A stretch of 55,851 nt of DNA. Source: Thermoanaerobaculia bacterium. Lineage in GTDB: Bacteria > Acidobacteriota > Thermoanaerobaculia > Multivoradales > JAHZIX01. The stretch's first letter is position 1. The number at the start of each line of letters is the position of its first letter. The DNA is taken from contig JALXFE010000304.1 of the NCBI GenBank assembly GCA_027069135.1, positions 1 to 55,851 of the forward strand. Direction: 5' to 3'. A model generated the notes under the pieces. The model searched no databases, was not told the DNA's origin, and was given only the letters and a program-made list of their open reading frames with translations. A program made the position numbers and the translations under genes. Positions 16,766 through 25,931 of this stretch are shown here, one piece after another.

Positions 16766-18721
16766 CTATTGGAGCCAGGTTCTCTCCTTCTCATGAAACC
16801 ATTTGCGGCTGCCCACCAGATCCCAATCCCGCGTGCCGTCTTCAATTTCCAGGCTTGCGGAGAGCTTGCGGTAGCGGCAGAAGACGAGGGCCGCCAAATC
16901 CCGGGTGGCGAGTCGGAGGTGCCCTTGGACCTCGATATGTTTACCACCGGTGAAGGCTAGGTCCCGGGCTTCGATGTATTTCGGTCGGAAACGGATCTCT
17001 CCAGTGCCGGCGACGTCCGGCACCGTGAGGAGCTTGCGCAGCCACGGCGGGCTGCCCTTGTCTTTGCGGACTAACGCCAAGAGGGGACTCGTATCTTTGA
17101 CCGTCGCTCGAAAGGTTGTTTGGAGGGCTAGAGGATTCGCCAGCGTCATCTCTCCTTGCGGCAGCTCCAGCCGGGCCCACCACCCCTCGGCCGCGGCGGC
17201 TCCGCGTTTCGACAGAACGCGGGTGCGGTCGATGCGGAGGCGGGTGCCGGAGATCTGCGTCCGGCGGGCCTCGATGCTGCCGCCGGAGAGCTTCGCTTGA
17301 AGCTCCAGGTGGGTCTCGATAGTGGTGTCCTGGATCTTCACCCGCAGCCCCTCGCCCCGGAGGACCAGGTCGCCATCCCAGGTTCCGGCCGGTGCTTGAA
17401 GCCTCATCGTCGCCGAGATCCTTCCCTTCCCACCCTCGATCGCCGCTCCGGACTCCGGTGGCAGGAAGCGATTGTAGTAGGCCAGGTTCGGGACTTCAGA
17501 GTCGGGGATCTCCACGAAGGCACGGATCTCCGGGTCCAGCTCTACAAGATCTAAGGCAGCCGAGGTCAGCTGTACCTGTGCCCCCTCACCGAACACATGA
17601 GGCTCCTCGGCGCCGTCCTGGTGTAGCTCGAAGCGCTCGAAGAAGATGTCCAGAGCTCCCTGGGCCTCGCCGGTCTCGGTCTCGGTGATGGCCCCGGCGA
17701 TCTCACCGCTGCCGCGCACCGTGTAGTCCAGATAGTCGACCTCCGAGTCCCCCTGAGCGTAGAGGGTGGTTCCCGGTTGCAGCACCCCGTGGTCGAGGCC
17801 GACGACGAGATGGGCACTGCCGTCGCCGTCGAGGTCCATGGAAGGGATCCGGCGGAACAGAAACCCGAGAGAGCTGAGCCGGGCCTCAGGAGCCGCCACC
17901 TCGAGGCGACCGGAAAGGAATCGCAGAAACCGCCGGCCTTTGCGCTCCGCCTTGGGGGCCTCATCGAGCCTCAGCTCGAGCTTCAGGAGATCGAGGTCGG
18001 CCGCAGGCTCGCCGTCGATTTCCAGAATGCCGGCCTGGAGATCGAGCTGAGCCCGGGGGACCGCAAGGGGGCCTCCCCGGGTTTGCGCGCGCAAGCTGCC
18101 GGAGAGAAGACCTTCGCCCCGATAAAGGTAGGGCCCAACCTGGACCACCCGAACCTGCCGAAGGTCCACTGAATCCAACATGATGCGCCAGGGTTTCTTA
18201 GCCGTCTGATTTCCCGGTTCAGATCCCTGGGTGTACGGGCGACCCTTGGGGTCTCCCGTGTCAAGGGCAGGCACGAGACCTGCCCCTACCTCAGCGAGCG
18301 GTTTTGTTCCAGATGTGTAGGGGCGACCCTTGTGGTCGCCCGTCTCGACCTCCGTCGCTTTGGGCGGAAGCTGTGTGCGAAAGACGAGACCGGATCCTCC
18401 CGCCGAGGAGAGCCGAAAACATCGCTTCGACAGATCCCACAGCACCACCGTTCCGCGGACCTGGTCCAGCTCGGCTTCCCAACCGCCGCGGCCGGCCTTG
18501 GCTTTCAAGGTGAGCCCTCGCAGGTGGACGACCCCGGGAATCACCGTCCAACCTCGAGACCATTGGATGTGGAATTTCTCCGGCTTGCGGTTGAGGCGCG
18601 GGGGGCCGATGCGAGGCAGCAGAAAGAGGTTACCGGCGACGAGGTAGGCTAGCTCGAGGGCGAGCCCAGCCCACAGCAGACGACGGGCCCAGCGCCGGAG
18701 CCGGGAAGTGGCGGCCCTCAA
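16766..18721 (-). CDS. AsmA/DUF748-like inner-membrane-anchored envelope protein with in-frame repeat insertions
   Basis: 651 residues with one N-terminal membrane anchor (about residues 11-33) followed by a long beta-rich periplasmic region, the plan of AsmA/TamB-like envelope proteins. The assignment is by layout and composition, not by a firm motif. The start is TTG at 18721, overlapping the stop of the upstream symporter gene (TTGA). Residues ~127-175 are encoded by dispersed palindromic repeats (GDHKGRPYT, then GAGLVPAL, then GDPKGRPYT) and look like insertions rather than family sequence. Function unknown; lipid or outer-membrane homeostasis is a guess from the family. Confidence 0.65.
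   Translation of the reverse strand: MRAATSRLRRWARRLLWAGLALELAYLVAGNLFLLPRIGPPRLNRKPEKFHIQWSRGWTVIPGVVHLRGLTLKAKAGRGGWEAELDQVRGTVVLWDLSKRCFRLSSAGGSGLVFRTQLPPKATEVETGDHKGRPYTSGTKPLAEVGAGLVPALDTGDPKGRPYTQGSEPGNQTAKKPWRIMLDSVDLRQVRVVQVGPYLYRGEGLLSGSLRAQTRGGPLAVPRAQLDLQAGILEIDGEPAADLDLLKLELRLDEAPKAERKGRRFLRFLSGRLEVAAPEARLSSLGFLFRRIPSMDLDGDGSAHLVVGLDHGVLQPGTTLYAQGDSEVDYLDYTVRGSGEIAGAITETETGEAQGALDIFFERFELHQDGAEEPHVFGEGAQVQLTSAALDLVELDPEIRAFVEIPDSEVPNLAYYNRFLPPESGAAIEGGKGRISATMRLQAPAGTWDGDLVLRGEGLRVKIQDTTIETHLELQAKLSGGSIEARRTQISGTRLRIDRTRVLSKRGAAAAEGWWARLELPQGEMTLANPLALQTTFRATVKDTSPLLALVRKDKGSPPWLRKLLTVPDVAGTGEIRFRPKYIEARDLAFTGGKHIEVQGHLRLATRDLAALVFCRYRKLSASLEIEDGTRDWDLVGSRKWFHEKERTWLQ
18232..18341. 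repeat. Palindromic repeats inside the AsmA-like gene
   Basis: Three palindromes lie in about 110 bases of coding sequence. The first (18232-18257) starts TGTACGGGCGACCC, the second (18265-18289) is GGGCAGG...CCTGCCC followed by CTAC, and the third (18316-18341) starts TGTAGGGGCGACCC and ends GGTCGCCC. The first and third belong to the same family as the intergenic copies. They keep the reading frame open and add about 45 residues. Confidence 0.85.
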
Positions 18722-20148
18722 GGCTCCCCTCTTCGGTGGCTCGAGACGAGGCTGCCGGCAATCCCGGCCCCGAAGCCGGCGACCAGGGCCCAGAAAGGGG
18801 GAAGGAAACCCAGGATCGGGAAGGCTCCCATCCAGCCGAGCACGAGAACGACGTTGCCGGCCAGCATGGACCAGAGGGCCCCGGCAGCGGTGAACCGGTT
18901 CCAGCGGACTCCCAACAGGAGAGTCGGGAAGAGGGTCAGGTAGCCCTCGAAGGCCTTGCGGGAGATGCCGAAGACGGACTCATTCCAGGTCACCGCCAGG
19001 AGGAAGACGACTCCAGCGATCAGCGCTGAGAAAAGCCTCCCGATCCAGACTTCGGAGCTTCTGTCCAACTTCTTGAGGGGCTCTAAGAAGTCCCGCAGAA
19101 CCATGGAACCGAGGGTCAGAATCTGCGCATCGAGAGTCGACATGACCGCCGAGAGAACCGCCAGGAAGCCGAGGGATCCGAGCACCGCCGGCAGGTGGGC
19201 GGCGGTCATCTTGTAGAAGATCTGATCCGAGCTCTCGAGGCCCGGGAAGGAGGCTGCCCCCCAGACACCGATGAAAACGGCGGGGATCCACAGCAGGCCC
19301 AAGGCCAAGGGGTAGTAGCGGCAGACCTGCTTGACGGCCCGTTCGTCCTTGGCGGCCATCAAGCGCACCAACATGTGGGGGAAGACGATGACCGTCAGGG
19401 CGATGACCAATCCCCAGGACGTCCAGGCGCGAGGCGCGAAGAGGCCTTGGGTGCCGACCGTGAGGAGGCCCGGGTCCACCTGCCGGACTTTCTCCATGGC
19501 GGCGCTCAATCCCCCCAGAGATCGGGACATGAAGAAGAAGGCGGCGGCCATGAAGACCATGAACACGATGCCTTGAAAGACGTTGGTCCAGGCCGTGGCC
19601 CGCATCCCTCCGAGGCTGGTGTAGAGCAAGGCGATGAGCACGACCCCGAGGGCAGCGACCCAGGGGGGAAAGGCTCCGTCGCTGGCTGAGGCCAGGATCA
19701 GGGCAGCGCTCTTGACCCCCTGGACCATGTAGGGAACGGTGTAGAGGGTGAACAGAGCGAAGAGGACAAAGCCGACGGTCTTGGAACCCAGGTGCTTGGC
19801 GTAGAGCTCCGCCGGGGTCAAGGCGCCGTGCCGCAGCGCCAGCTTATGGGCCGGAACACCGATGGCCCAGAAGGTCAGGGGGATGCCGAGAGCGACGATG
19901 GGGGCGTTCAAGCCGAAGACCCCGATTCCTAGGTTGTAGGACAGTCCCGGGATACCGATCAGGACGAAGGAGGTGTTGTTGGTGCCGAAGAGGGCCATGA
20001 AGAGCACCAAGGGCCCCAGGCTGCGCCCGGCGAGGAAGTACTCCTCCGGCGAGCTGCCGGCTCGCCGCGTCGAGATCAGACCCAAGACCAGGACGACACC
20101 GATGTAGAGCGCCAAGGCGAGAAGAAGCTGGCTCAGAGAGGCGCCCAT
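18718..20148 (-). CDS. Sodium:solute symporter (SSF family)
   Basis: An inner-membrane sodium-coupled carrier of 476 residues with about 13 helices. N-terminal SSF features are visible: EYFLAGRSLGPLVLFMALFG, then a Y-N-L-G-I-G glycine-rich stretch. I start at ATG 20148, which overlaps the stop of the small upstream gene (TGATG). The longer frame to 20214 lies wholly inside that gene. The next gene overlaps by 4 bases. Substrate cannot be assigned. The pairing with a small two-helix protein is typical of one SSF subgroup. Confidence 0.9.
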   Translation of the reverse strand: MGASLSQLLLALALYIGVVLVLGLISTRRAGSSPEEYFLAGRSLGPLVLFMALFGTNNTSFVLIGIPGLSYNLGIGVFGLNAPIVALGIPLTFWAIGVPAHKLALRHGALTPAELYAKHLGSKTVGFVLFALFTLYTVPYMVQGVKSAALILASASDGAFPPWVAALGVVLIALLYTSLGGMRATAWTNVFQGIVFMVFMAAAFFFMSRSLGGLSAAMEKVRQVDPGLLTVGTQGLFAPRAWTSWGLVIALTVIVFPHMLVRLMAAKDERAVKQVCRYYPLALGLLWIPAVFIGVWGAASFPGLESSDQIFYKMTAAHLPAVLGSLGFLAVLSAVMSTLDAQILTLGSMVLRDFLEPLKKLDRSSEVWIGRLFSALIAGVVFLLAVTWNESVFGISRKAFEGYLTLFPTLLLGVRWNRFTAAGALWSMLAGNVVLVLGWMGAFPILGFLPPFWALVAGFGAGIAGSLVSSHRRGEP

Positions 20149-20342
20149 CAATCTTCCTCCTTCCAGACGTAGCGGGTAAAAAAGAGGAGAAAGAGCCAGG
20201 CCAAGAACATCCACCCCAGGCGGTAGGCGACATCTTCCGGCAACCAGCCGAAGTAGAGCACCGCTCGCTGAGGTCGCCAGAAATCAAGGTGTAAGGCGAT
20301 CAGGACTATCAGACTAATCCAGGCGATCCATTTCGGTTTCAA
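20148..20342 (-). CDS. Small two-helix membrane protein, DUF3311-like
   Basis: 64 residues with two hydrophobic helices (about residues 4-20 and 40-58), joined by LYFGWLPEDVAYRLGW, and ending KEED. Its size, helices and direct overlap with an SSF symporter fit DUF3311-type accessory peptides. It is translationally coupled to the symporter through TGATG. Its role is unknown; stabilising the transporter is a guess. Confidence 0.8.
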   Translation of the reverse strand: MKPKWIAWISLIVLIALHLDFWRPQRAVLYFGWLPEDVAYRLGWMFLAWLFLLFFTRYVWKEED

Positions 20343-20451
20343 GGTCGGCCCCCTCCCTACTCGTCCTCGGATTGTTCTTAGAGCGGCGAGGGAAGCGTAC
20401 CTGTTTGCCTACCGGGGGGACAAGAGACAGCCCCCGAGGCCGGCCCACCTC

Positions 20452-21780
20452 CTATTCGCCTTTCCGGACCAGCCCCTTCGGCAAAAGGATCCACATCCGC
20501 CCCGGATGCTTCATACGGCCCGCCCGTTGGGCTGCCGCTTCGCCGGGGCCCCAGAAGATATCTCCACGGACCGGGCCGCGGATAGCGCCGCCGGTGTCCT
20601 GGGCGATGAAGAGACGGCGCAGGGGCTCGTCGCCGAGCTCCTGCCCTTCGGCTCCTGTCGCCAGGGTGGGCATCGTGGCATCGAGCCAGAGAGGAGCTCC
20701 TAAGGGGAGGAAGGTTCGGTCCACGGCGAGGGATCGACCGGGGGTGAGGACCACTCCCTGGCTGCCGACGGGGCCGGATCCCTCAAGGTGCCGAAAGAAG
20801 ACATAGGAGGGATTGGCAGCCATGACTTCGCGGCCCTCCTCCGGATGCGCTTCGAGCCAGCTGCGCAGGCTCTGCATCGAGACTTCGGAGAGCTCCATCG
20901 CTCCCCGAGCCACCAGTTCACGGCCGATGGCGACGTAGGGATGGCCGTTCTGGCCGGCATAACCCACCCGTTCAAAGCCCCCTTGCGCCAGCTCGACTCG
21001 ACCGGAGCCTTGAATGTGCAGAAAGAAGGCGTCCACCGGATCGTCCACCCACAGGAGCTCCAATCCCCGACCGGCGACGGCGCCGCCGTCGATGGCGTTG
21101 CGATCCGGGTAGGGTTCCAGGCGATTTCCTCGCAGACGCCCGGCGATGCGCCGCCCCCGGAGATCCTCCCGAAAGCTCCCCAGATCGACCTGCACGATGT
21201 CCTTGGGGCGCCGGTAGAGGGGGAAGAGGTAGGGGGCTTGACGGATCCGGCTACCGTGCAGGGTCGGTTCGTAATATCCCGTGAAAAGTCCTCGAGGCTG
21301 GCCGTGGTTCGAGACCGCGAAGAGGTCGAAGGAGGCTTCGAAAAAGGTTCGGATGATGGTCTCCGAGCTACCGGTTACAGCTTCTGCCGCCGTGCAGGCG
21401 CCACGCCAGTCGTCGACGGTTCCGCCGATCTCCTGGGGTTTGACCGCTGCCTTCCCTCCTCGCCGGGCCATGCGCCGACAGGACGCCAGAAAGGGAGGGA
21501 GGGCCGCCGTGACGTCGTCCTCCGACCAGCCCGGAAGCTCGGAGAACGCCGCGGGCTCGAGGACCCGAAGGTCCACTACGGGCGGTGGAGGAACCGGCGG
21601 CCAGGGAACCTCGGAGACCTGGACCGAATCCGGCCGCGTGAGCTCCCGCAAGGCCCAGAAGGCGATGGCGGATGTGGCCGTCAACAAGCAGAGGAAGACC
21701 AGGGCCAGGCGACGCCAGAGACCGCAGCGGCGCCGGGCCGCGCCGGGACGTTTCACCGGAGCTGCGATGCCTCGACTCAT
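20452..21780 (-). CDS. mltA: MltA-type lytic murein transglycosylase
   Basis: This periplasmic enzyme cleaves peptidoglycan with formation of 1,6-anhydro muropeptides. It has 442 residues, with an N-terminal membrane anchor or uncleaved signal (about residues 23-45) rather than a lipobox. MltA markers are LFTGYYEP, FFLHIQGSGRV, SYVFFR and the C-terminal QDTGGAIRG with the following GDIFWG, which holds the catalytic aspartate. The start is ATG 21780, overlapping the upstream glycosyltransferase stop (ATGA). The open frame to 22281 is antisense-like and is rejected. Confidence 0.92.
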   Translation of the reverse strand: MSRGIAAPVKRPGAARRRCGLWRRLALVFLCLLTATSAIAFWALRELTRPDSVQVSEVPWPPVPPPPVVDLRVLEPAAFSELPGWSEDDVTAALPPFLASCRRMARRGGKAAVKPQEIGGTVDDWRGACTAAEAVTGSSETIIRTFFEASFDLFAVSNHGQPRGLFTGYYEPTLHGSRIRQAPYLFPLYRRPKDIVQVDLGSFREDLRGRRIAGRLRGNRLEPYPDRNAIDGGAVAGRGLELLWVDDPVDAFFLHIQGSGRVELAQGGFERVGYAGQNGHPYVAIGRELVARGAMELSEVSMQSLRSWLEAHPEEGREVMAANPSYVFFRHLEGSGPVGSQGVVLTPGRSLAVDRTFLPLGAPLWLDATMPTLATGAEGQELGDEPLRRLFIAQDTGGAIRGPVRGDIFWGPGEAAAQRAGRMKHPGRMWILLPKGLVRKGE

Positions 21781-23564
21781 CGTGGACGAAGCTCGAAGGT
21801 GGCGCCGTCGCGGACCGCCGGATCCTCGACCGGGAGGCGAAAGTTCAAGGAGTAGAGGTAGACGTCTTTGTCGGTCCACCACATCCGGTGGCGGGCGCGA
21901 GGCTTGCGGAGCCGCAGCTGCATACGGGTAGCGCCACCGGGGGTAATAACAGTGGTACCCAAAGCCGCACCGGAGATGTCGCCCAGGCGAGCCGGGGCCG
22001 GGCTCCGGAACTCGATGTCCAATTCCTGCAGGGGCCGCGGAAAACCGATTAGAAGCTCGCCGAGGCCGTCCCCCGAATACCGTAAGGCCTTGCCGTCGGG
22101 TAGGGCCTTGATCTCGGGGCTGAGGCTCTTGACCCACACACCGTTCAGGTCGACGTCTTCTCCGCCGGAGGGTTTCAAATGGCTCTGGGTGGTTTCGTAG
22201 GGGAGCCATCGCCGAGCCACCGAAGAGACGTGCCGATACCCACCTTCGGAGGTTCGGGGGAAGCCCGCGGGGTCCGTCCACAGGGGAAGGAGGAAGGGGG
22301 CCGCTGCCAGGGCCGCGGCCAGGGCCGCTGCCAGGGACCAGACCACGGGGCGTGCCCGGGCGGCAAGAAACCAGAAAGCCGGATAGAGGGGCAGGAAGTA
22401 TCGGTTGGCCAGGGCATCACCACCGCCGTAGAAATTCGTCGGCTTGAGGAAGAGAAAGGCCGCGGCGGAGAGGGCCACGGCCAAGAGCAGGGCCCGGCGC
22501 CCTTCGCCGGGCCGAAAGGCCGCCAAACCCAGGAGCAGGGGGAGAAAGTAGACGAGAATCCCCACGTGGCGCCCGAGGAAGAAATAGACCAGGTTCCAGC
22601 CGGTCTGTCGATGATCGAAGCCCACAGCGAAGGTCTGGGCCCGAAGCCACGACGCTCCTCCCCGCTGGCGTACTTTTTCTTCGAAAGACCCTTCCGGCAG
22701 ATCGACTTTTGGAAATCCCGTGTAGGAGTAGAAACCCTGGCGATCACCGCCGTAGCTGCTCCAGGTGCCCCGCACCGCGAGATTCAGCCCGATGGCCAGG
22801 AGCAGGAGCAGCGCTCCGCCTACGGCCCAAGCGAGGAGGCCTCGCCTTCGGTTGTTGACGGGAATCGCCAGAGCCGCAGGAAGCAGGAGGGGGGCGTAGA
22901 AGGGCCGGGCCAGAACGACGACGGCAAGGAGCGTTCCGACCCCCGCCCAGCGGGCAGCGAAACGGATGGGAGGGATCGTCCGGGCGTCCTCGAAGATTTC
23001 CGTCAGCCGCACCCGATGCTGCGCTCCGCCGTAGGCCAAAGAGAAGGCGAGGGCCACCAGGCACATGAGGAAAAGATCCTGATGGGCCCAGAAGACATGG
23101 GCGAAGGTCACCGAGGCAAAGACCAGGGCCGCGATGAAGAGAGGGGCCACCGGACCGATCCGCCGGCTAAGGGTATGCGCCGCCATCAAGGCCGTCAGGG
23201 CCAGGAGGAGGGCGTTGGCAAATGGAGCTCCGCGGACCGGGGCGATTCGCAGAAAGGGTGCCAGATACAGGGAGTAGAAGACGGGTTTACCGAAGGTGAG
23301 GCCTCGGTCCGGATCCCCGCCGCGGCTTTGGAGGATCAGTCCTTCCGGCTTGCGCTTCCAATGCTTGAGAAAGCGGTCGTAGTCTCCGCGTTCGTAGAGG
23401 AGGTCCCCGTCCCAAGCCAGACTTTCCGCTTGCAGGAGGTAGGTGGCTTCGTCCCCGACCAGTCCGGGCCACTGCCCGCGGTCTACCGCTGCAGAAGCGA
23501 CGAGCAGAGCCAGAAGGAGTAGACCGAGGACGGCCCAAGGGGCGCTGGTTTTCATCCACCCCAT
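21777..23564 (-). CDS. GT-C fold membrane glycosyltransferase (GT39/ArnT-like)
   Basis: 595 residues with about ten membrane helices. After the first helix it reads GDEATYLLQAESLAWDGDLLYERGDY, the acidic loop typical of GT39/ArnT-like enzymes that use polyprenyl-phosphate sugars. The C-terminal ~150 residues are probably a periplasmic domain. Two starts are possible, 23564 and 23555; a GGGG precedes the second. It is translationally coupled to mltA. Donor and acceptor are unknown. Confidence 0.75.
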   Translation of the reverse strand: MGWMKTSAPWAVLGLLLLALLVASAAVDRGQWPGLVGDEATYLLQAESLAWDGDLLYERGDYDRFLKHWKRKPEGLILQSRGGDPDRGLTFGKPVFYSLYLAPFLRIAPVRGAPFANALLLALTALMAAHTLSRRIGPVAPLFIAALVFASVTFAHVFWAHQDLFLMCLVALAFSLAYGGAQHRVRLTEIFEDARTIPPIRFAARWAGVGTLLAVVVLARPFYAPLLLPAALAIPVNNRRRGLLAWAVGGALLLLLAIGLNLAVRGTWSSYGGDRQGFYSYTGFPKVDLPEGSFEEKVRQRGGASWLRAQTFAVGFDHRQTGWNLVYFFLGRHVGILVYFLPLLLGLAAFRPGEGRRALLLAVALSAAAFLFLKPTNFYGGGDALANRYFLPLYPAFWFLAARARPVVWSLAAALAAALAAAPFLLPLWTDPAGFPRTSEGGYRHVSSVARRWLPYETTQSHLKPSGGEDVDLNGVWVKSLSPEIKALPDGKALRYSGDGLGELLIGFPRPLQELDIEFRSPAPARLGDISGAALGTTVITPGGATRMQLRLRKPRARHRMWWTDKDVYLYSLNFRLPVEDPAVRDGATFELRPR

Positions 23565-23585
23565 TCTATCCGCTGCCGCGGACCC

Positions 23586-23939
23586 TCAGCTTTTTTGATC
23601 CACCGGGGCCAAGCCGTAACGCTGGGTGGCCCAGCCGACGATGGCACCGGTGATGCCACCGGGGAGCATGATCCGCCAGAAGTATGCGCCGGTCGAAGAG
23701 ACGACCCAATAGGCGAAGGCCAGACCGGCGACGGTGCCGACGAGGACTCCCAGGGGCACAGATTTGAATTTGCGTGCGAAGAAACCCGCCAACAAGCCGA
23801 CAGACAGGCCTTTGAAGGTGGATCCGATGACAATGCTGAGGACCTCCGGGGCGACCTCCGGGGTACCGATCGGGGCGAGGACGCCGTCGATAGCACCGAG
23901 GATGGCTCCCAACAGCAGGCCGAGTAAGGGTTTGCTCAT
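23586..23939 (-). CDS. Small glycine-rich membrane protein, unknown function
   Basis: 117 residues with about three to four hydrophobic segments built on small residues, such as LLGLLLGAILGAIDGVL and VLVGTVAGLAFAYWV. I do not recognise a named family. The ATG follows AGGAGAAGAGC, a good ribosome binding site, and codon use matches the neighbours, so the gene is likely real. It starts the group that continues into the glycosyltransferase, 21 bases downstream. Confidence 0.7.
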   Translation of the reverse strand: MSKPLLGLLLGAILGAIDGVLAPIGTPEVAPEVLSIVIGSTFKGLSVGLLAGFFARKFKSVPLGVLVGTVAGLAFAYWVVSSTGAYFWRIMLPGGITGAIVGWATQRYGLAPVDQKS

Positions 23940-24020
23940 GCTCTTCTCCTCCTAATTTTCGAGACGAGGTTACGGATCCCTCTCCTATTCAACGATGCCG
24001 GTGGTTCCATTGGGTCGGAT

Positions 24021-25031
24021 TCAAAACCCAAAATACCAGAAGGCCAGAACCCGCATAAGGAGGTAGGCGAGGACCATGAGAATGGCGGCCCGGTAGCGAC
24101 GGTAGAAACGGCCGAGGCGTTGTAGGAGGTTCTCCCGGTAGGCTTCTACCGGCCCCCCGGCGAGAAAGCGGCCGATCTCCGCCGCCAATTCGGTTGCGCT
24201 GGCGTAGCGCTCGGACGTCTCTTTCGAGCAGGCCTTCTCAGCCACCGCCCGTAGCGGGGCGGGAGCTTCTTGCGCCGAATCGCAAAGGAAGGTCAAAAGG
24301 CTCCCCAAAGCGAAGACATCGGTCCGCTCGTCGATACGGTCGACATCTCCCCGGGCCTGCTCCGGAGCCATGTAGCCGGGGGTTCCCAGGACCGTGCCGT
24401 GGGCGGTATTCGGGATCTCCCCGGCGGGGGGAGGCTCGACGGAAAACCGTGCGGTGGCAGGACTTCGGGGGTCCTCAGGCGTAAGATTCCCGACATCATC
24501 CTTAGGGGCTGCCGGGCGGAGCTTGGCGACCCCCCAATCCATCACCAGAACCTCACCGAAGGCCCCCACCATGACGTTGGCCGGCTTGAGATCCCGGTGG
24601 ATGACGCCATGGGCGTGGGCGAAGGCCACCGCCTCGCAGATTTTCTCAAAGATCCGCAGACGTTCGGGGAGAGCCGGGGAGAAGTATTCCAGATGGGAGT
24701 CGAGGCGGCGGCCCTGTACCCGCTTCATGGCGTAGTACCGACGACCGTCCGGGAGGGTTCCTACGTCATGAACGGGCACGATCCCCGGATGTTCCAGGCG
24801 CGCGAGAATTCGAGCCTCCTGTTGAATCCGGTCGAGGGCCCGACCATCCGGGGCTGGATCCGAGATCACCTTGAGGGCCACTTCCCGACCGAGCTCCAGA
24901 TCCTCGGCCCGGTAGACCGAGCCCATCCCACCGCGGCCGAGGGTCGAGAGGATCCGGTATTTCGTCTGGGAGAAATCCGGCTGCTCGGCGATCTCCCGCA
25001 GGTGATCCAAGGCAGAATCCGAGAGCCACAT
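24021..25031 (-). CDS. Serine/threonine protein kinase with C-terminal membrane helix
   Basis: A Hanks-type kinase of 336 residues. Visible subdomains are the glycine loop GRGGMGSVYRAED, the lysine in VALKVI, the catalytic loop HRDLKPANVMV, and the metal site DWGVAKL in place of DFG. GTPGYMAPEQARGDVDRIDERTDVFALG follows. An insert of ~30 residues (APKDDVGNLTPEDP...) separates DWG from the activation segment. The only membrane helix is at the extreme C-terminus, with no outer sensor domain. The start overlaps the stop of the sigma factor by one base, so the pair is translationally coupled and probably one signalling unit. Confidence 0.93.
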   Translation of the reverse strand: MWLSDSALDHLREIAEQPDFSQTKYRILSTLGRGGMGSVYRAEDLELGREVALKVISDPAPDGRALDRIQQEARILARLEHPGIVPVHDVGTLPDGRRYYAMKRVQGRRLDSHLEYFSPALPERLRIFEKICEAVAFAHAHGVIHRDLKPANVMVGAFGEVLVMDWGVAKLRPAAPKDDVGNLTPEDPRSPATARFSVEPPPAGEIPNTAHGTVLGTPGYMAPEQARGDVDRIDERTDVFALGSLLTFLCDSAQEAPAPLRAVAEKACSKETSERYASATELAAEIGRFLAGGPVEAYRENLLQRLGRFYRRYRAAILMVLAYLLMRVLAFWYFGF

Positions 25032-25789
25032 CAGGGAGGGTCGACCCCCAGGAGCGCTCGTGCCTCCTGACGGAACTCAGAGTCGTTACCGGTAATGTCT
25101 TTCAACGTATCGAGCAGGAGACGCCGAAAGTCTCGTCGGGCGGCGGCCAGAAAGTTGGTGATCTGGGTGATGGGCTGGCCGTGGCGACGGGCGAGGTCGG
25201 CGTAGGTGGGACGGCCCTCCGGTGGCGGTTCGAGGTCATAGCATCGGAAGAGCTCGAAGTGGAGCGTCTTGCCGTTCTCCTGATATTTCCTCTCCAAAGC
25301 CTCGACGGCGAGGCCGAAGAGGCTTCGCACCCACTCCCGATGAAATACCTCCTCCGGAGTCTCGCCGCCGCTGATGGGATGTTCTCGGAGCTCCCCTTCG
25401 GCATTCTCGAAGTCTAGGGACAGGAGTCTCTGCCCACCGCCCCGCTTGAGGCGCCGGGCAGCTTTGTGCTCGTTGGCGAGAAAGGCGTCCAGGCAGGTGC
25501 GCAAGTAGGTTCGAAAGCTCGCCCGAGCCCCGTCGTAGCGGCCAAAGAACTCCTTTTCCAAAGCTCGGGTGAAGAACTCCTGGGTGTGGTCCTTGGCCTC
25601 CTCGTTGGAGGATCGCCATTTGATGCGGATGTATTTGTAGACCGGTTTCCAATAGGCGGCCACAAGGGCGTCGAAGGCCCTCTCTCGAACCCCTTCCTCA
25701 CCACTTGCCACCGCTTGCACGAGGGAGTGCCGAGTCCTCGGGAAGCGCCCATCCGGGCCGCCGATCTTGGTGTCTTGGTCCATGGGCAT
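25031..25789 (-). CDS. ECF-type sigma-70 factor linked to the kinase
   Basis: 252 residues with a region-2-like part (FDALVAAYWKPVYKYIRIKW...DHTQEFFTRALEKEFFGRYD) and a C-terminal part with TYADLARRHGQPITQITNFLAAARRDFRRLL, which fits region 4. It is longer than a minimal ECF factor. It belongs to the group encoded beside Ser/Thr kinases, where phosphorylation replaces an anti-sigma factor. That mode is inferred from the coupled kinase gene. The 142 bases upstream hold no other gene. Confidence 0.85.
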   Translation of the reverse strand: MPMDQDTKIGGPDGRFPRTRHSLVQAVASGEEGVRERAFDALVAAYWKPVYKYIRIKWRSSNEEAKDHTQEFFTRALEKEFFGRYDGARASFRTYLRTCLDAFLANEHKAARRLKRGGGQRLLSLDFENAEGELREHPISGGETPEEVFHREWVRSLFGLAVEALERKYQENGKTLHFELFRCYDLEPPPEGRPTYADLARRHGQPITQITNFLAAARRDFRRLLLDTLKDITGNDSEFRQEARALLGVDPP

Positions 25790-25931
25790 GGTGGAGTGAG
25801 TCTACAGCTGTCGCGGGCGTATCGGATCCTCGAAAGTCCTTCTCGGTTGTACGCTTCACCCGATCTCGAGTTTGCCGACGGCCTTCGTTCACGACGCCGG
25901 AGGCAAGACCACTTCTGAGCCCTCTAGGCTG

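Noticed and set aside
21781-22281. N-terminal extension of the MltA frame
   Set aside because: It is inside the glycosyltransferase gene, has no MltA similarity, and the ATGA overlap at 21777-21780 gives a natural start.
22179-23522. A 447-residue plus-strand open frame
   Set aside because: It is antisense to the glycosyltransferase and rich in G, R, E and Q with no family pattern.
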